A stretch of 64,000 bases of DNA from Lepeophtheirus salmonis (Eukaryota; Arthropoda; Copepoda; Siphonostomatoida; Caligidae). Position 1 is the stretch's first letter. Each line of letters opens with the position of its first letter. The position numbers and the translations under genes are program-made. Positions 24,608-36,990 of this stretch are shown here, piece after piece. The stretch spans positions 11,098,001 to 11,162,000 of the forward strand of contig NC_052140.2 in assembly GCF_016086655.4 (NCBI RefSeq), written 5' to 3'. A model generated the notes under the pieces. The model saw only the letters and a program-made list of their open reading frames with translations, was not told the DNA's origin and did no database searches.

Positions 24608-25845
24608 GAACAAAGAAATAAAATATGCAGATACTTGTAACTAATTAAAAAAAACACACACACAAAAAAAAGTAATGAAGGATTTTTACAAATTCATTTA
24701 TTTTCATTAGGAGGGGAACTTTATAGTTTCTAACCGTGTATAAAAGTTGATAATTCCATTCTGACACAGTTGGATCTAAATATAAGTATAATTAACTTTT
24801 TCACTTTTTTCCTCTTTGTTTTGCAATTTTGTTTCATTACTAAAAGTATAATTCTGTTAGATTTTTACATACTTCCCTTTCAATTTGGGCTAACTTTATT
24901 TTATGCTCAAAAGAAGCAAATTACATCTTTACACTTCATAGCAATTAAAAAAAAATAACAACAAGGAAGTTGATGTAAAGAATGAGAGTGACTTAAGAGA
25001 CCTTTAGAAAAAGCTATAATTTCCGGAACATCTTGCCCAGGATGAGCAACTTCGGATTGAGTTCTTATTCGCAGGCAAAATAAGAAATAACTTATTTAAA
25101 GGTATTTTACCATTCAAAAAACCCAGAAAAAAAGAGCAACTATAACCATTTCAATTGGCCAATCCTTTTGTCCTAGAATGGCACCAACCAAATTCTTTCA
25201 TCCATCTACTTCTAAAATTTTGTAATGCAGAGTTTAGTTTTTTACTATAAGACAACAGCGGTAAACTAACACTCAGTTACATGCTATATGGGACATTGAG
25301 GTTGTTAAAACTTTGTATTATACGTTCAATGATAATGGATATAGGTGGCGTGCTATTCATGACTACTTCATCCTCAATGTAGTTGCCCATTGTTCAGGTG
25401 TAATATATTTGCTAATCGAAATTGTTAATAGAAAATATTATTTGTTATTTTGATAAGACTTTCCCACACCCCTCCTTGATGAGGTGCTCTTCCGAGAAAT
25501 CCCAAATTTAGATATTGTAATTATTATTTCGCCCTTGTTTAATCTCATCAATTTCTCGATAGCCCTTGATGCACTAATAAAAATTTTGCCTTATTCACTC
25601 CACATGACTTCTGGTATGTTTTTACTGCTTGCAAATCTTCTGGGAGCTAAAATAAACTCGGATAAAGATAATGAGTTTCGATCATTTGAAGTTGAGGTCT
25701 AGAGTCAGATTTGAAACATAGAACCTATTCTATAATAGTTGAAATAACCTATCTTCTACAATTATTAATCCGATTATACTGACGTAACAAGCATGTATAA
25801 TATCAGGTCCACCCTCTAATAACCTGAAATGTACATATTAAAATA
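24608..25845. other. AT-rich spacer
   Basis: A (CA)n-like tract lies at about 24653-24665. Mixed-composition DNA at 25010-25700 has short ORFs on both strands, but no recognisable domain. Confidence 0.3.
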
Positions 25846-25850
25846 ATAAT

Positions 25851-26300
25851 TTGGAAATTTTAGATTCATTTGACATCAAAATTAGGTGCTTTTTTTCTTC
25901 TCATAACTCTTTGAGAGAAACTCAAGTCTACAACACGAATAATATTATGGACATTGTTTATAAAAAGATTCAATTCAAGATATTGATCTTTCTCCATGAA
26001 ATGTGTACCCTTTGCAATTTGAAGCACAATGTTTTAAGATACTTTATTTATTCATGCCTTAATATGATAATCTTACTTTCTTTGAGTTCTTCAGAACAAA
26101 TAAAAAGTATTAAACATAACAAATTTACCTTCCAAATAATACTTCATATACAAAACCATATAACTGCACGAACTAAACGACTCCAAGTTGAAACGTATTC
26201 GATAATTTTAATTAGTCCACAAATTCTATTCTGTTCAATTATAATATACTTTGTCTTCTTATCTTCTACCTCGACATTACGTATTAAATTGATTAATTGA
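25851..26300 (+). CDS. Longest open frame (149 codons), probably not a gene
   Basis: This is the longest uninterrupted frame in the window, beginning with TTG. The product is rich in Ile/Ser/Leu/Asn with a Cys pair (MCTLCNLKH) but no recognisable domain, signal peptide or membrane pattern. In DNA this AT-rich an open frame of this length can occur by chance, and no splice signals or codon bias support it. Reported only so the reader knows it exists. Confidence 0.15.
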   Translation: MEILDSFDIKIRCFFSSHNSLRETQVYNTNNIMDIVYKKIQFKILIFLHEMCTLCNLKHNVLRYFIYSCLNMIILLSLSSSEQIKSIKHNKFTFQIILHIQNHITARTKRLQVETYSIILISPQILFCSIIIYFVFLSSTSTLRIKLIN

Positions 26301-27681
26301 GCATAATGTCAGACAAAAACTTTCAAACGATTACGACCAATCAGACCCTTGTCTCCATAATATTGTATCCTCAAATTATTTTGCCGATAATCTTCCACTC
26401 TCCCTATTTGCTGGGTTTTTTATACAAAAAAAAGAATCCTTTGCTTTTTAGCAATTAGTTTATTAATGCTTTTACAGATTTAGCAACATATAGTTTCCAT
26501 CGAGATAGACTGTAACCAATACCATAAACTAAAACTAATCAGTCCCTGGAAAAGTAAAAATTCCTCAAAAAATTTAGATGCAAATAATGCAGCTTTTTAC
26601 TCCATACTTGGTAAACTAACTTGTTTTAAAGGTTTCACTTAAGTCCTAATAACTCAGAAATGAATTTACACATCATCCTGATTCGAAATACAGAGATATC
26701 ATACAGTCTCACATCCTTTATTCAAATCGTCACAAGATATACAAAAACTGACTATACTATCCTCGTTTTCTGTCATCACGAAGAGCAAATTTTCACTCAT
26801 AGCATAGAGTTATAAAATTCTATGATAGCACCTTTCATATAGAACCAAGTTGATGAATCTCACGAATAATTAAATTAATATTACTAAAAAAAAAGATTGC
26901 ATAATCATATAGTAACACATTTCTAACTATTTCATATCCGTGAAACCCCTATCTACCAAAACTCTTGTATGAATATTTGTAGTTTTTAAACTCTATTATA
27001 TTCTCTCATGTGATACAAACTGTAAAAAGTTATTAAAAAATTTATATACATATATGTATATTACATTTCTAACCATAATATCGGTAATTCTTTAAACAGT
27101 TTTATCGGTTTTTTTCCTTTTTGGTGTATATTCACATTTCTAAGAGTATCTATTTTCCTTAAAAATGAAAAATAAAATGTTAAACAAGTAAAAAAAACAC
27201 ACATAATGAATTCAATTAAGAAGTAAATAAAAACTAAAACTCAATAAACACTTACTTTCAGAACATGTAAGCAACCCTCCATGACTTACTTGGGGTAAAA
27301 TTACGCAATAATGTATACTATTTCTACTCAATCTTGTATATAAATACTCCACCCCATATCTAATTTTTTATAGGGAGGGTAAGTCATTAGTTTCTGAGTT
27401 ATTAGGAGGTCAATTGAATTAATCACACTAGTCAACACATTTTTGGAAAAGGAATGTTATGGGTTCCATATTGAATTATGTCTTTTGTATATTTTTATAT
27501 ATATTGTTTACATGTACTATGATATATGTATATGATTAAGGATAATTTTGTTCAAATAAAACAAAGTTATGTTACGGTTTTAATAAGAGACTGAATGAAA
27601 AATAAATCATATAATCCGCCCCTTTTGCTACACTACAATACAAAGGAATTAGGTTTTCTTGAAATTCAGGAAAATGGAATG
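26301..27681. other. AT-rich spacer
   Basis: Nothing supported. An AT palindrome (atatacatatatgtatat) lies at about 27045-27062. Confidence 0.35.
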
Positions 27682-28477
27682 TATACCTTCCGAACGGTCC
27701 ATTAAAGTCAAAAAACATTACGAATTTTAAACTTCAACAAGATATAATTAATTAATTAACAATAGAATTTCTATAAATAAAAACTTTAAATAGATCTGTG
27801 TCTAAGTTCTCCTAATAATGAATGTAGCCGGCTTTAGCAGCCATGATTGCTTCCAATTTGCAGCAGAAGGTCTGACACCCGTTGCAGATTTAGTCCTCTG
27901 TCATGTCGTGCTGGCTGGCGGTACTTTTCGAGGGGGTCGGTATTAGGGATGTTAGGGGTCAAAAATGTCAAAAAAGAGTTTAAAAGAACTCAATAAACTT
28001 ATGCAAAATAATTTTGAAAGGGGGTAGATTTTTTTTTTTTTTTTGTTGTCAAACATGGACTCTCTACCTTCACAAAGCTATTTTCAACTGATTTTTTATA
28101 GCTTTTGCGACAATCTAGTGTGAACCCATGAGATATCTTGTATGGGCTATCATGAACTTGAGGGGATTGGCCTGGGTTGTTTTCTTTAACTCCTCCGGTT
28201 CATTTTGGTCTGTTTGACGGAGCCCTTCTTCAATTCCAATGTTTCAAACTTAATGACGGTATAGACAGTGGTCTTGGAGACCCTTACTGCTAGGAGTGCG
28301 TCAATAGAAATTCATCAAAATTTTGTTGAATTGTCATTTTCTCGACTTGTACGTAAGCGAAAGAGCTCAAGTTTCTTTGTAGTTAACTGTTTATGCTTTA
28401 ATTATTTGAAATATGAATTAATTTTAACTACTCAACCTTTATTAATTATTGAATTAGTTAGTGGACCACCCGGTATA
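27682..28477 (-). mobile_element. Centre-deleted mariner derivative, family A copy 2
   Basis: About 796 bp, bounded by candidate terminal inverted repeats: tataccttccgaacggtcca at 27682 and the reverse complement of accacccggtata ending at 28477. The two share TATACC and GGTCCA(C/T)TAA. Minus-strand remnants are SKTTVYTV (helix-turn-helix, about 28280-28255), then the linker, then C-terminal text near 27920-27830. The left part matches copies 1 and 3, and the right part (ttattaattattgaattagt) matches copy 3. The plus-strand ORF 28268-28507 is a shadow running through the right end; a homologous shadow occurs in copy 3. The catalytic middle is missing. Confidence 0.7.
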
Positions 28478-30435
28478 GCTCAAAAACGTGATGTGATGCA
28501 GAAATAAAAAAGGTCAGATTTGAGCTCAACATTCTCAAATTAAATTATCATTGCTCTAAATTTCATTTTTTCTCACATATGGGTTAGTGATATCAAATGT
28601 AATAAATACTAAGGACAAAAAAGTTTTATATTACTAAAATATTCATTTTAATGTTGGGCTGGGACAACATTAAAAATTGGGAAGTGCTCGTTTTTGTATT
28701 TGTATGGAAATAAAGAAAGGTTAACATTTTCATTGATACTTATTGAAATAATCGTAACTTTTCCTTTAAGTTCCTTTTAACAACGATTATTTTAGATAAC
28801 TAAATTTTTTGAAATCCTGAATGTAGTTAATTTTATAGAAGGTCGAAGAAAAAGTAAGTTAATTTGAATTTAAGATTGACTTTTTTATAGAGGGTATTTG
28901 GTTTAATAGGAAGAAATAGTAAAATCCTACATATTTCAATTGAATAATGGTTAATCCAATTTCTTTGTTTAGAAATCATTTATGTTACAAATTACGTTTT
29001 AACATTCCTAATCGAATAAGAATTCAAAATGAAATGGAAAATCCCATATCTATTTTGTATTTATATACTTTTTTTTATGTTTTGAATTTGGAACATTGTT
29101 TCGTTGAGTATTCAATGAAAAATAAAAAATAAAGATTAGTTTGACATAAAAATATCAACAAATCTTTATCTACATACATTTTTTTTGACAAAAAAAGGAA
29201 TGAATCAATAGAATTTGTTCAGGTGGGTTAGTACCCTTTTTTTAGCAACATGAAATAAATCAACTTTAAATGTGGTAGTCATTAAAAGGTTTTGTAAAAA
29301 GTTATCCCTGAATATGCTATTTTTTTGTATGTGAGTAATTCTATAAAATATTTTACGAGAAAAGAATACTACACACAATATTATAGACTAATTGCAAATT
29401 AAATTAATTACAATAGTTTTCCTTCAAATAGACTTATTTTGCCAGATTACATGATGGATCACAAAGAAACATCAATGGGCAGGTCAGAGATCCCTGGATA
29501 TCACATATTCTTTTACCCAAAAAACACTTGAAACTTTCTAATCACGATTCCTGTACACTTTTTATAATATGATAGGATGGTTCATCTTAGCTGAATATGT
29601 AAGGGGCATTACCATATGTATTCTAAAGTCAGGGAGAGGTCTTACGTAGTACATATCATCTCATTAATAGATGCCCCACCCTATCTTACGAGAAACATCC
29701 AGCAATGAATGAGGAAAACGAAGAGATTTGTATTTTAAAATATATATGAAATGTAAAAAAATATTATTCAGCAAAATTTTTAATGTAAACTAGGTTTTAG
29801 AATCTGCTGTAGTAGCACAAATGCCAGGTTGTGTGGTCCTTTTCATTACCTGTTACCTCTACAATTTTATTTTATGTATGTATGCCAAACTATAGTAATA
29901 AATATTTAACTAACTAACTAGTAAGAAATGGGAGGTGTGCATTGGTCAAAATATCCCCTGTTAAATTCTTTATGATGGTATTGGCGGGGAGGGTGAAGAT
30001 AAAGAGTACATATAAAAAAAGGATTGGTAACGCCGACAACGATGAATATCTAAGAAAACATCTCCAATAATTCAATTTCGACTTGATTCTGACAAATGTA
30101 CTCTTTAGGGAGTTTATGATTTCCCTATACTATGGCCTAGTTTTGTTGAAGAAAAAAAATGTTATTTTAGTTTTAGAAACATACCCACATTTGATTTTTA
30201 TATTTTCCCTTTTTAAACATTCTACGCTAATTTTTAGATGATTTTTTATCCGTATTATTTGCATGTAAAGTCAGTACTTTAAAGAAGAAATAAATTTGAT
30301 CTATTTTTTTTTCTTTACCATGGAATAATGTCTAGATTAAAAAAACTATAACTATGCATTTGAAGTGTCAATTTAATATGTGGAATAAAGATATATTGAC
30401 AGAAAAAAAATAAGGTTGCAGAAATGCTCTGTTGA
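28478..30435. other. AT-rich spacer
   Basis: About 2 kb with no supported gene or element. Short ORFs here have random AT-rich composition. Confidence 0.35.
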
Positions 30436-30439
30436 GCAT

Positions 30440-30930
30440 GTTCATAAAGTGAAGGGGCTCAGTAACAGTAGTAGGAGCCTCACCAGAAAGACTGGCAATA
30501 TAAAATACAACAGGATTGTCACTTAAGACTTCTTGACGGGTATGGTCTTTTAAATTGAATCCAAGGAGTACCAGGGGATGATGAAAGAGGTTGTGAAGCC
30601 CTGGTTTTATGTCAATTATACCAAAATAGATTATGGTAGGCTCTGTAGATGGTCATAAGCCTATAATTACTCAGGCTTTGTGCGAGAAACCCCTCCCTAA
30701 ATTCTGTCCACCAGTTATGTGGCCCACTTCATCCCTGGACTGCTTGCCACTTGACTATGAAATATTAAGATTCGTCAAACCAATCACTGCAATGTCCCTA
30801 ACATTAATTTTGATTCCCTGAAGGTCTCCGTTCAGAAGGAGAGGAATGAAATGTCCAATGACTAAGTTCTCAAGGTGTACATGGTACTCAGTCTCAGACT
30901 GGAGACCATTGTGGTTATTATACACTATAG
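30440..30930 (+). mobile_element. Mariner-like transposase C-terminal half
   Basis: Plus-strand frames give YQGMMKEVVKPWFYVNYTK (about 30570-30625), corresponding to the ...vvkPW... segment before the second aspartate. Then comes MWPTSSLDCLPLDYEILRFV (about 30717-30775), the third-aspartate region. C-terminal SLKVSVQKERNEMSND and LRLETIVV follow (about 30815-30915). The QDGAPAH block is not readable and the 5' half is missing. Several frame changes make it inactive. Confidence 0.7.
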
Positions 30931-31020
30931 TCAAAAATGAAAGTACGGTGTAGAATATGTATGTTAGAAAAATGAAAACGAAAATTCACATGGTAACCCT
31001 GACAATTTGAAGAATAATAA
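30930..31020 (+). repeat. Dispersed repeat, second copy of the 9.8-kb insertion's end
   Basis: gtgtagaatatgtatgtta...cacatggtaac..gacaattt aligns with 9818-9890. It directly follows the mariner relic ending near 30930. Only about 90 bp of similarity is visible. Confidence 0.5.
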
Positions 31021-31199
31021 TGTTCAAGATAAAAATAGGCAGAAAAAAAAATGGGGAGACAAAACATAATTTATTAAAAATTCCTTCACCTCGGAACAAA
31101 TCTATTAATTTAGCTCACACAACCTGTATTTACTATTATGGTTTTTGTATGTCTATATATACATATAAAATTAATCTTCTACGACCTCGAAGAACCGTC

Positions 31200-31465
31200 A
31201 ACGTCCCTTCCGATGACATATACCATACTTGTGGATAGGGATCGACCTCCGTACCTTGCTGCGTACATCATGGAGATGGCTTTGATGGGATTGGAGTCTG
31301 CTTTTCAGAAGTGGAGACCTCCAGGTGATATAGAAAACATTCAGTCTGCCTTTTTGGAGTTAGACCAAACTCCTGTAGGATAATTTCCTCGACTTTGCTT
31401 CTAAATGGAGTTGTACTATCACACTCATAAAATATATGATTTATGCCCGTAGATTTACTCATATT
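31200..31465 (-). mobile_element. Possible LINE C-terminal fragment
   Basis: The minus-strand ORF 31462-31268 reads INHIFYECDSTTPFRSKVEE and ILQEFGLTPKRQTECFLYHL. The HxFYEC...R motif resembles the H...C part of zinc-binding segments that follow non-LTR reverse transcriptases, as in HlFxxCp. No reverse transcriptase precedes it and it is short, so the call is tentative. The overlapping plus-strand ORFs appear to be shadows. Confidence 0.35.
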
Positions 31466-31469
31466 TTGG

Positions 31470-31690
31470 AGCCTGGCGGCAACCTAAAACAGCCCCAACA
31501 TTTGGGGATTAAATGAGGGACTGAGAAGGAATCTTAGTGGTCGCTTAAATAGAGTTGGTGGGTTTTATCATTTTGGGGACCCGCCTAACCAAAAAAGTCC
31601 CATCATTTGGGAGGTAATATGGGGTTGGGTGGGATAGGAGTTTTGCGTGTGGGGAATGTTTTGGTAGGAAATGTCTGAATGGGATAAATT
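31470..31690. repeat. Two degenerate copies of a G-rich unit
   Basis: Segments at about 31490-31530 (cccaacatttggggattaa) and 31600-31640 (cccatcatttgggaggtaat) are parallel, followed in each by tgaggga/tggggttggg and a ...agga tail. Period is about 109 bp. No coding role is inferred. Confidence 0.5.
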
Positions 31691-31729
31691 GCAATACCAT
31701 TTAGAAAAACTTCTTATTTTATATTCAAC

Positions 31730-31830
31730 GGTTGACGTTTTGTCTGGTCGATGTTTTGCTATTCGACGTTTTGTCGGGCGATTTTCTGTCTGTCGACGTT
31801 TTGACGGTGGGCGTTTTGTCCACGTACAGT
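31730..31830. repeat. Six degenerate 15-17-bp units (cgacgttttgtc)
   Basis: Units gttgacgttttgtctg, gtcgatgttttgctatt, cgacgttttgtcggg, cgattttctgtctgt, cgacgttttgacggtg and ggcgttttgtccac follow each other. Similar short-unit blocks occur at 47465-47570, 48595-48680 and 50634-50720. Confidence 0.7.
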
Positions 31831-31904
31831 AGATGTATATGTTATTAAGTATTAAATTACAAGTTTTGATCCTATGGGAATTATAAATAGAATAAAAAAA
31901 ATTA

Positions 31905-32115
31905 AATTTACAAAGCAAGTCTTAAATGAAGTATTTATTGCCGTCATTAATGTTTTCCCACAGTTTGTTTGTATAGGATCTAGGAAAGATTTCCTTTGAA
32001 AAACTATCCTTGGGAAAGTTTGGACTGGGTTTAATCCCCTTGTAAAAAACTTGTCTAGGGAAAATTTACCATGTGGAAAAAGTATGCGGGTCAAAAGTTT
32101 CCTTTCTTTTATTTA
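31905..32115. repeat. Degenerate 15-bp repeat block (copy 2)
   Basis: It aligns with 11205-11400 in the same orientation, best over tagggaaaatttaccatg to tttcctttc (32055-32110). The 80-codon minus-strand ORF here reads through the repeats and is not taken as a gene. Confidence 0.55.
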
Positions 32116-32700
32116 ATAAAGTTATTATTTAGTAAAGTTTTATAAAAACATATTATAGAGTGTCTCTAAATAATTTTCTATTATTTGATTTGAATATATA
32201 TGTATATGTAATATATATATACATATATTACTGATATACATGGTTCAACAGAAATACCATATATGTATATAAATCATTATTTTTCATTATTTTTAATAAT
32301 AATTCATTTTTATATTGATATTTATCGAGCAAGTTAAATATATTAATAATTGATATACAATGAGCTCTCTTCCTTCAAGCATGAATAAATTATAATTCTT
32401 TATATTTATTGTATAACACTAAAAATCACTCCTCAAAAAAATAGATAAAAGCAATTTATTTCGTAAAAAACAAAATAAAATATTTTTCGGAAGGAATTGT
32501 TTATATCTATATATTCATTTATATAAACACACAATCTTGAATTGCCATATGTGATAGAGTTGTGTTGCTAAAATTATAATTAACTGATCTTTACCTGATT
32601 GGAGAATGGGATAAAAAATATTATCGATAACGGCTCTTACTTATAAAGATTAGAAAGTTGTAAGATCCACTTTGAATATCAACTTCAACAAAGTCATTTC
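32116..32700. other. AT-rich spacer
   Basis: An AT dinucleotide palindromic tract lies at about 32195-32235. Nothing else was recognised. Confidence 0.4.
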
Positions 32701-32702
32701 AC

Positions 32703-33082
32703 TGATGTCATCAATTGCATCATATTTATTTGAAGTAGACGCCATTTTTCGGAATCAAAATTGATATATTGACTCCATAAAATAAACAAGTTTCCTATTA
32801 ATATTGATGAAATTCCATCGAATGGCTTTATGAATAAAAAAGACGCAACACTTGCATTGATTACTACGTTATCCCCATCCATAAACACAGATATTTTGAA
32901 TATTTTCAAAGTAATTTGTACTGAAAATCCTTGTTAAAAATCAATATTTAGCGATGAGGACCAAATAAAAATAAGAGCATATTTGGAATTAGGAGATCAA
33001 ACTTTTATAAGTTGACCATATCCTGTCCTAGTTCTTAAAGAAAAGTGTCATTTTCTTCAATTGTTTTATTTTAATCCTAAGT
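32703..33082 (+). pseudogene. Coding-like block broken by stops, unknown
   Basis: One plus-strand frame reads DVINCIIFI, SRRHFSESKLIY, LHKINKFPINIDEIPSNGFM, then NKKDATLALITTLSPSIN, TDILNIFKVICTENPC, SIFSDEDQIKIRAYLELGDQ and PVLVLKEKCHFLQLFYF, interrupted by four in-frame stops but no frameshift. This looks like a lightly decayed coding region. The 71-codon minus-strand ORF 32909-32694 is then its antisense. I cannot name a family. Confidence 0.3.
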
Positions 33083-33968
33083 AAAGCCGGCGTTGGGTTT
33101 ATTCTTTCTGAAATTTGTATTGAAATTTTCTGACAGTCTTTTAAATAAAAGTGAATACAAGTACCATTTATTTCCTTCCTCATCAGCTGCTTTTAGCTTA
33201 TTTAATCAAAAGTAATGATATCTATGCTATATTCTGCAAATTGGCAGGATTATCATCTCATTTTTGGGTTTTGTTTTTTAAGCATACCAGGAGATCATAT
33301 CTATTACAACTCTATATATAAAGTAACAACCATTTATCTGTCCTCTACCCTTTGAACGTACAGTTTAATTTTATGTTCCAATAATGACGAGGAGAAAAAA
33401 ACACTGTGAAAACTACTTTTTTTTTTCTCCACAAAACCGCCTGTCTATAAGGATAAGACGAAATAAAAGACCTATTATTTTATTTATAATTTGGAATTAT
33501 AAGTCATCCAAACTAATATACAAATATATGGAATAATAAAATGTATTTATTCATTTATAAAGAAACTTTTTTATGAAGTAAAAATTGTTTAAAAATTTGA
33601 TTTAACTGAAATAGAAGTGTATTACAAAACCAATAAAAATATAATACTTACTTTTTATATTAATTGGTTATTCGTAATGTATTTACAAAATATTGTAGTA
33701 AAAAAAAGTTTAATGTTTTCCTTAATATTAATACAAAATAGTTGTTATTATTATTTAGCTTGGTTGTGTAGACCCCAAAAATAAGTGACATCCACAATAT
33801 GGACGTCACATGAAAAGGCTCTATATACCTATTAAACTTCTTTGTTCATTTACGTCCTTGTATGTCAAACGAGAAAGGAAGAAATTGAAAAAAATCATAA
33901 GGTCGTATTTTCCTTGTTGTCAATTACAAGTTATTATTGATCAATTATTATTATATACATTGAATTAA
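33083..33968. other. AT-rich spacer
   Basis: Nothing supported. Confidence 0.35.
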
Positions 33969-33969
33969 T

Positions 33970-34605
33970 CTTCCAATTTTGAGCTTTATATTCAAGTCAC
34001 CAAGAATAACAATTTGCATGCTACATATAACTAAAATTACTTTTCATTTGAAAAAGGCCAAATGATCTTTATTAGATATATATACTTGAATTTTTATCAA
34101 ATTCACAATATGCATGGGAGCAACGTCCTTTTTTTAAGATTTTCAATGGGATAACGATGAATATTTTTTTTATAAATCGGTTTGAGACACTTTGGATTGT
34201 GTATAAATATGTACTATTGAAGGACATGAGTATGTTTTGTAACATTCTGGAATTAAAAAGTGTTCTTCATAGCAACAACGGTTGTCTCAGAGTATAGCTA
34301 TATCTAAGAAATATCCATATTTTTTTTTTAGGAATGTTTAATTAATAAGCAATGAAAAGTTTGGGAGAAAACTTCCAAAATTAAATATAAACAAGTCGAT
34401 GAAACAACTTAATCTGTAATAAATACAATTTAAATAAATATTTAAAATGGAACTAATGTATTTCCCTCAAAAATATTATTTACTTATTGCAATAAGTAAT
34501 GTTATTGGATTTTTTTATATGTTTCTTTAATTGGTCAGATGGAGTTACAATGACTAGGTATAAGTCAACGTTATATATTACAATTACTCCATAATTGACA
34601 TAACG
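33970..34605 (-). repeat. Left arm of a large inverted repeat pair
   Basis: The stretch from cttccaattttgag (33975) through tgtctcagagtatagctata (about 34285) to ttaattggtcagatggag (34530) aligns as reverse complement with 38690-38040 over nearly its whole length, with scattered substitutions and small indels. It lacks the tRNA-like head present at the inner end of the right arm, so it may be a 5'-truncated copy. The minus-strand ORF 34698-34480 is not supported as a gene. Confidence 0.75.
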
Positions 34606-34929
34606 GTCATTACTGTCATTGTAGACCTTTGTTGGAGTGTGACCCTCATGATGAAGTGTTGATGCCTTGAAAAGCCTTGAATCTTGATGCCATATCATTT
34701 CTTGTCCGATTAAAAAAAAGCAAAGCAGCAGTTGCTTGAGATACGTGGCTAGTTATAGAAGGTGGAGAAAGTAAATCCGGAATAACTTTAACGACTAATT
34801 ATGAGACTTGTATAAGAGATGAAAAGATTATTGTTTATACATTTGAAAGCCAAAATAAATGTAAATTCATTATTCATAATGAAAGCCTTTGTTCTCTATT
34901 ACAATCTTCATACGGCGTCTGAATGATAT

Positions 34930-35830
34930 ATATACCTTAGCTACCTCATGTAGCAACAATGTCCTTCATTGTATTGACGATGTAGGCCTTCAATGCCTCA
35001 GCTGACGTATGATTATTTTTGCAGGCAATCCTATATACCCTGCCCGACATGTAAAAACCATAGAGATTGAGATCCAGGCTGCTGACTGGCCATTAAAAAG
35101 GAAGTCAAAAATCCAGCACATTTTGTCCCAAGAACGCTGGTACAATCATTCCCTTACAAGAATGTATAAGGCTTCTCTTTAGTGACTTCATTCATCCATG
35201 GGAAGACCATGTCTTACGGGACGTCCTTGTAGACCTCCTTGTCCTTTTGGAAGAAGTGGGGGTCATAACTTGTCTCTCCGTGATGATGACCCCCAGGATC
35301 TTAACCGAAGCCGGATTCTTTGTTTTCATGACTGGTTGGATCTCATCAGGATCCAGACAGTTCCATCTATCGTTTCTACGTTTATGCTTGGCGTCAATGG
35401 TGAAGATTTTCTTGTCCAAAAAAATACTAAACGTAACCACTTTGCTCTTCATTTGGTTCAAAAGAATCTTGCCTTGGCTCATTCTGTTTGCCTTATTTTA
35501 TTCTGTTAGCAGATGATTTGAAGCAGTGACCCTAGACAAGAAGCGCAGGTCAATCCTGATGACATTTTTGATGGCCCCATTGCTCACATTACAGTCCATG
35601 GACAGCCTAGCAATTGGTGTGTCTAGATGAGTGCTAATTGATTGTTTCAAGCCAGCTATGAGGTTTTTTTGTCAGGGTTTTATCAGACTTTCTTGAATGT
35701 GCTGCTCTTTCAGTCTTTCCCTCCTCATCAAAGCCCTTAATTACGTCATAAACTGTTGATTTTGGATATATTGACAAGCTCAGAATTTACTTGATTTTTT
35801 TGCCATGTAGTAGGAAAGACATTTATTTTT
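34930..35830 (-). mobile_element. Mariner-like transposase relic
   Basis: Minus-strand reading gives a decayed N-terminal helix-turn-helix (PKSTVYDVIKGFDEEGKTER, about 35775-35715) and a second DNA-binding part (IARLSMDCNVSNGAIKNVI, about 35610-35550). The first catalytic region is in the open frame 35482-35192: FLDKKIFTIDAKHKRRNDRW and ASVKILGVIITE, where the usual SDEK is altered to LDKK. The third region SSLDLNLYGFYMSG is at about 35090-35045 and a C-terminal NNHTSAEALKAYIVNTMKD at about 35015-34960. The second-aspartate block is not readable. Plus-strand ORFs at 35198-35516 are antisense shadows. Inactive. Confidence 0.8.
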
Positions 35831-36535
35831 ACCATTCAAAGGTTTTATCTGTTTTGTTTTTTTCTCCACGTTTCAAAAACGAACAAGTGATTCAATTAAT
35901 GATGAGCGTAAACTTTTCAACAAATAAACAAACGAACGGGATAATATTAACAGATACCAGCCATCTACAAATATAAAACACAGTATTTTATGTCTAACAA
36001 TTTAATTCATTCATTTTTTTTTGCTAAGCCAACAATTACAAAATCATCTTTAAGTTGCTAACTACAAAAAATTCCTCAAGCTTTTAGGACAGATTTTACA
36101 AAACACCTACTTATATGCACTCAATGTATTTGAATATATAGGAATATAGGCATTTATTATTGCTTTTGAATTTAAATATTATATATACATTATACATAAA
36201 TTAACTTATTCCAAAAAAAGTTAAATCAATTAGCATAAAAGCTTTAGAAAAGTAATGGAAAGGCATGGAAAAATTTACATTTTATTTTTTTACTACTTTT
36301 GTAAATATGTTTAAGAGCATTTGAGTAGTAGATAGGTAGTAAGGTTTTAATACTTTATCTGTAATCCACAACTACACTATTAAAAAAAATTCCCATGTTT
36401 TTCTTTTAAATTTACGTATAAGCTATCAATGTAGAGAATGGACAAGAAATACTGCAAAAAATAATTAACTTATACATAATATTAAGATTTTGGGATATTC
36501 AGGCTGGGGATTTTACAACTGGAAAATTTAGTAAT
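35831..36535. other. AT-rich spacer
   Basis: Nothing supported. Confidence 0.35.
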
Positions 36536-36539
36536 CGTG

Positions 36540-36990
36540 TATATTATGAAGTCAATCACGTATACCAACCACCTCTAGTCTCCAACCTGGCCCTGAACAT
36601 TGCATAGACTGAGATGATGAGCTAATTGTCTATATTTGTCACTTAATCGAGTATGGAAGACCGCAAGGAGTCAAAAGTATTTTGTGCACCTTTATTAGAC
36701 TCTCTCTCCAATATGCTCTACAAATAGTAGTCCAAGGGGCTCAGATCTGGCAAGCTAGGAGGCCACATTGACAGTGATTTTAGAACGTTTTAAATGTATT
36801 TTAGCTCTCGGAATAATGAGTCTTTCTTCCAGGTGTTCCGGATCCATCAGACTACTTGAAAGCCTTGGCAATATCGTTAACAGTTGATTTGGGAAGCTTT
36901 GTAAAATCAATAATCTCCTTGTGGGTGTGCCCTGTACAGAAGCACATACTAATTTTTCCATGGTGTGTGTATTCGGAAGACATCTCAAGG
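36540..36990 (-). mobile_element. Centre-deleted mariner derivative, family D copy 1
   Basis: Minus-strand reading starts with the N-terminal helix-turn-helix (GTPTKEIIDFTKLPKSTVND, IAKAF, about 36935-36870), passes a short linker, and goes straight to the third-aspartate region and C-terminus. That part reads APWTTIC...AYWRESNKGAQ, TFDSLRSSI and MFRARLETRGGWY, to about 36560. The first two catalytic aspartates are deleted. The copy at 44.8-45.2 kb has the same arrangement and shares ttattggactctctctc and cagatc-ggc at the joint. Non-autonomous and decayed. Confidence 0.75.

Noticed and set aside
25851..26300. 149-codon ORF as a gene
   Set aside because: TTG start, AT-driven composition, no domain or splice evidence; kept only at very low confidence.
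28268..28507. 79-codon plus ORF, similar to 53670-53858, as a conserved gene
   Set aside because: The similarity follows from both lying in the right ends of family A elements read on the wrong strand.
35198..35516. Two plus-strand ORFs of 89-103 codons
   Set aside because: Antisense shadows of the mariner first-catalytic-region frame 35482-35192.
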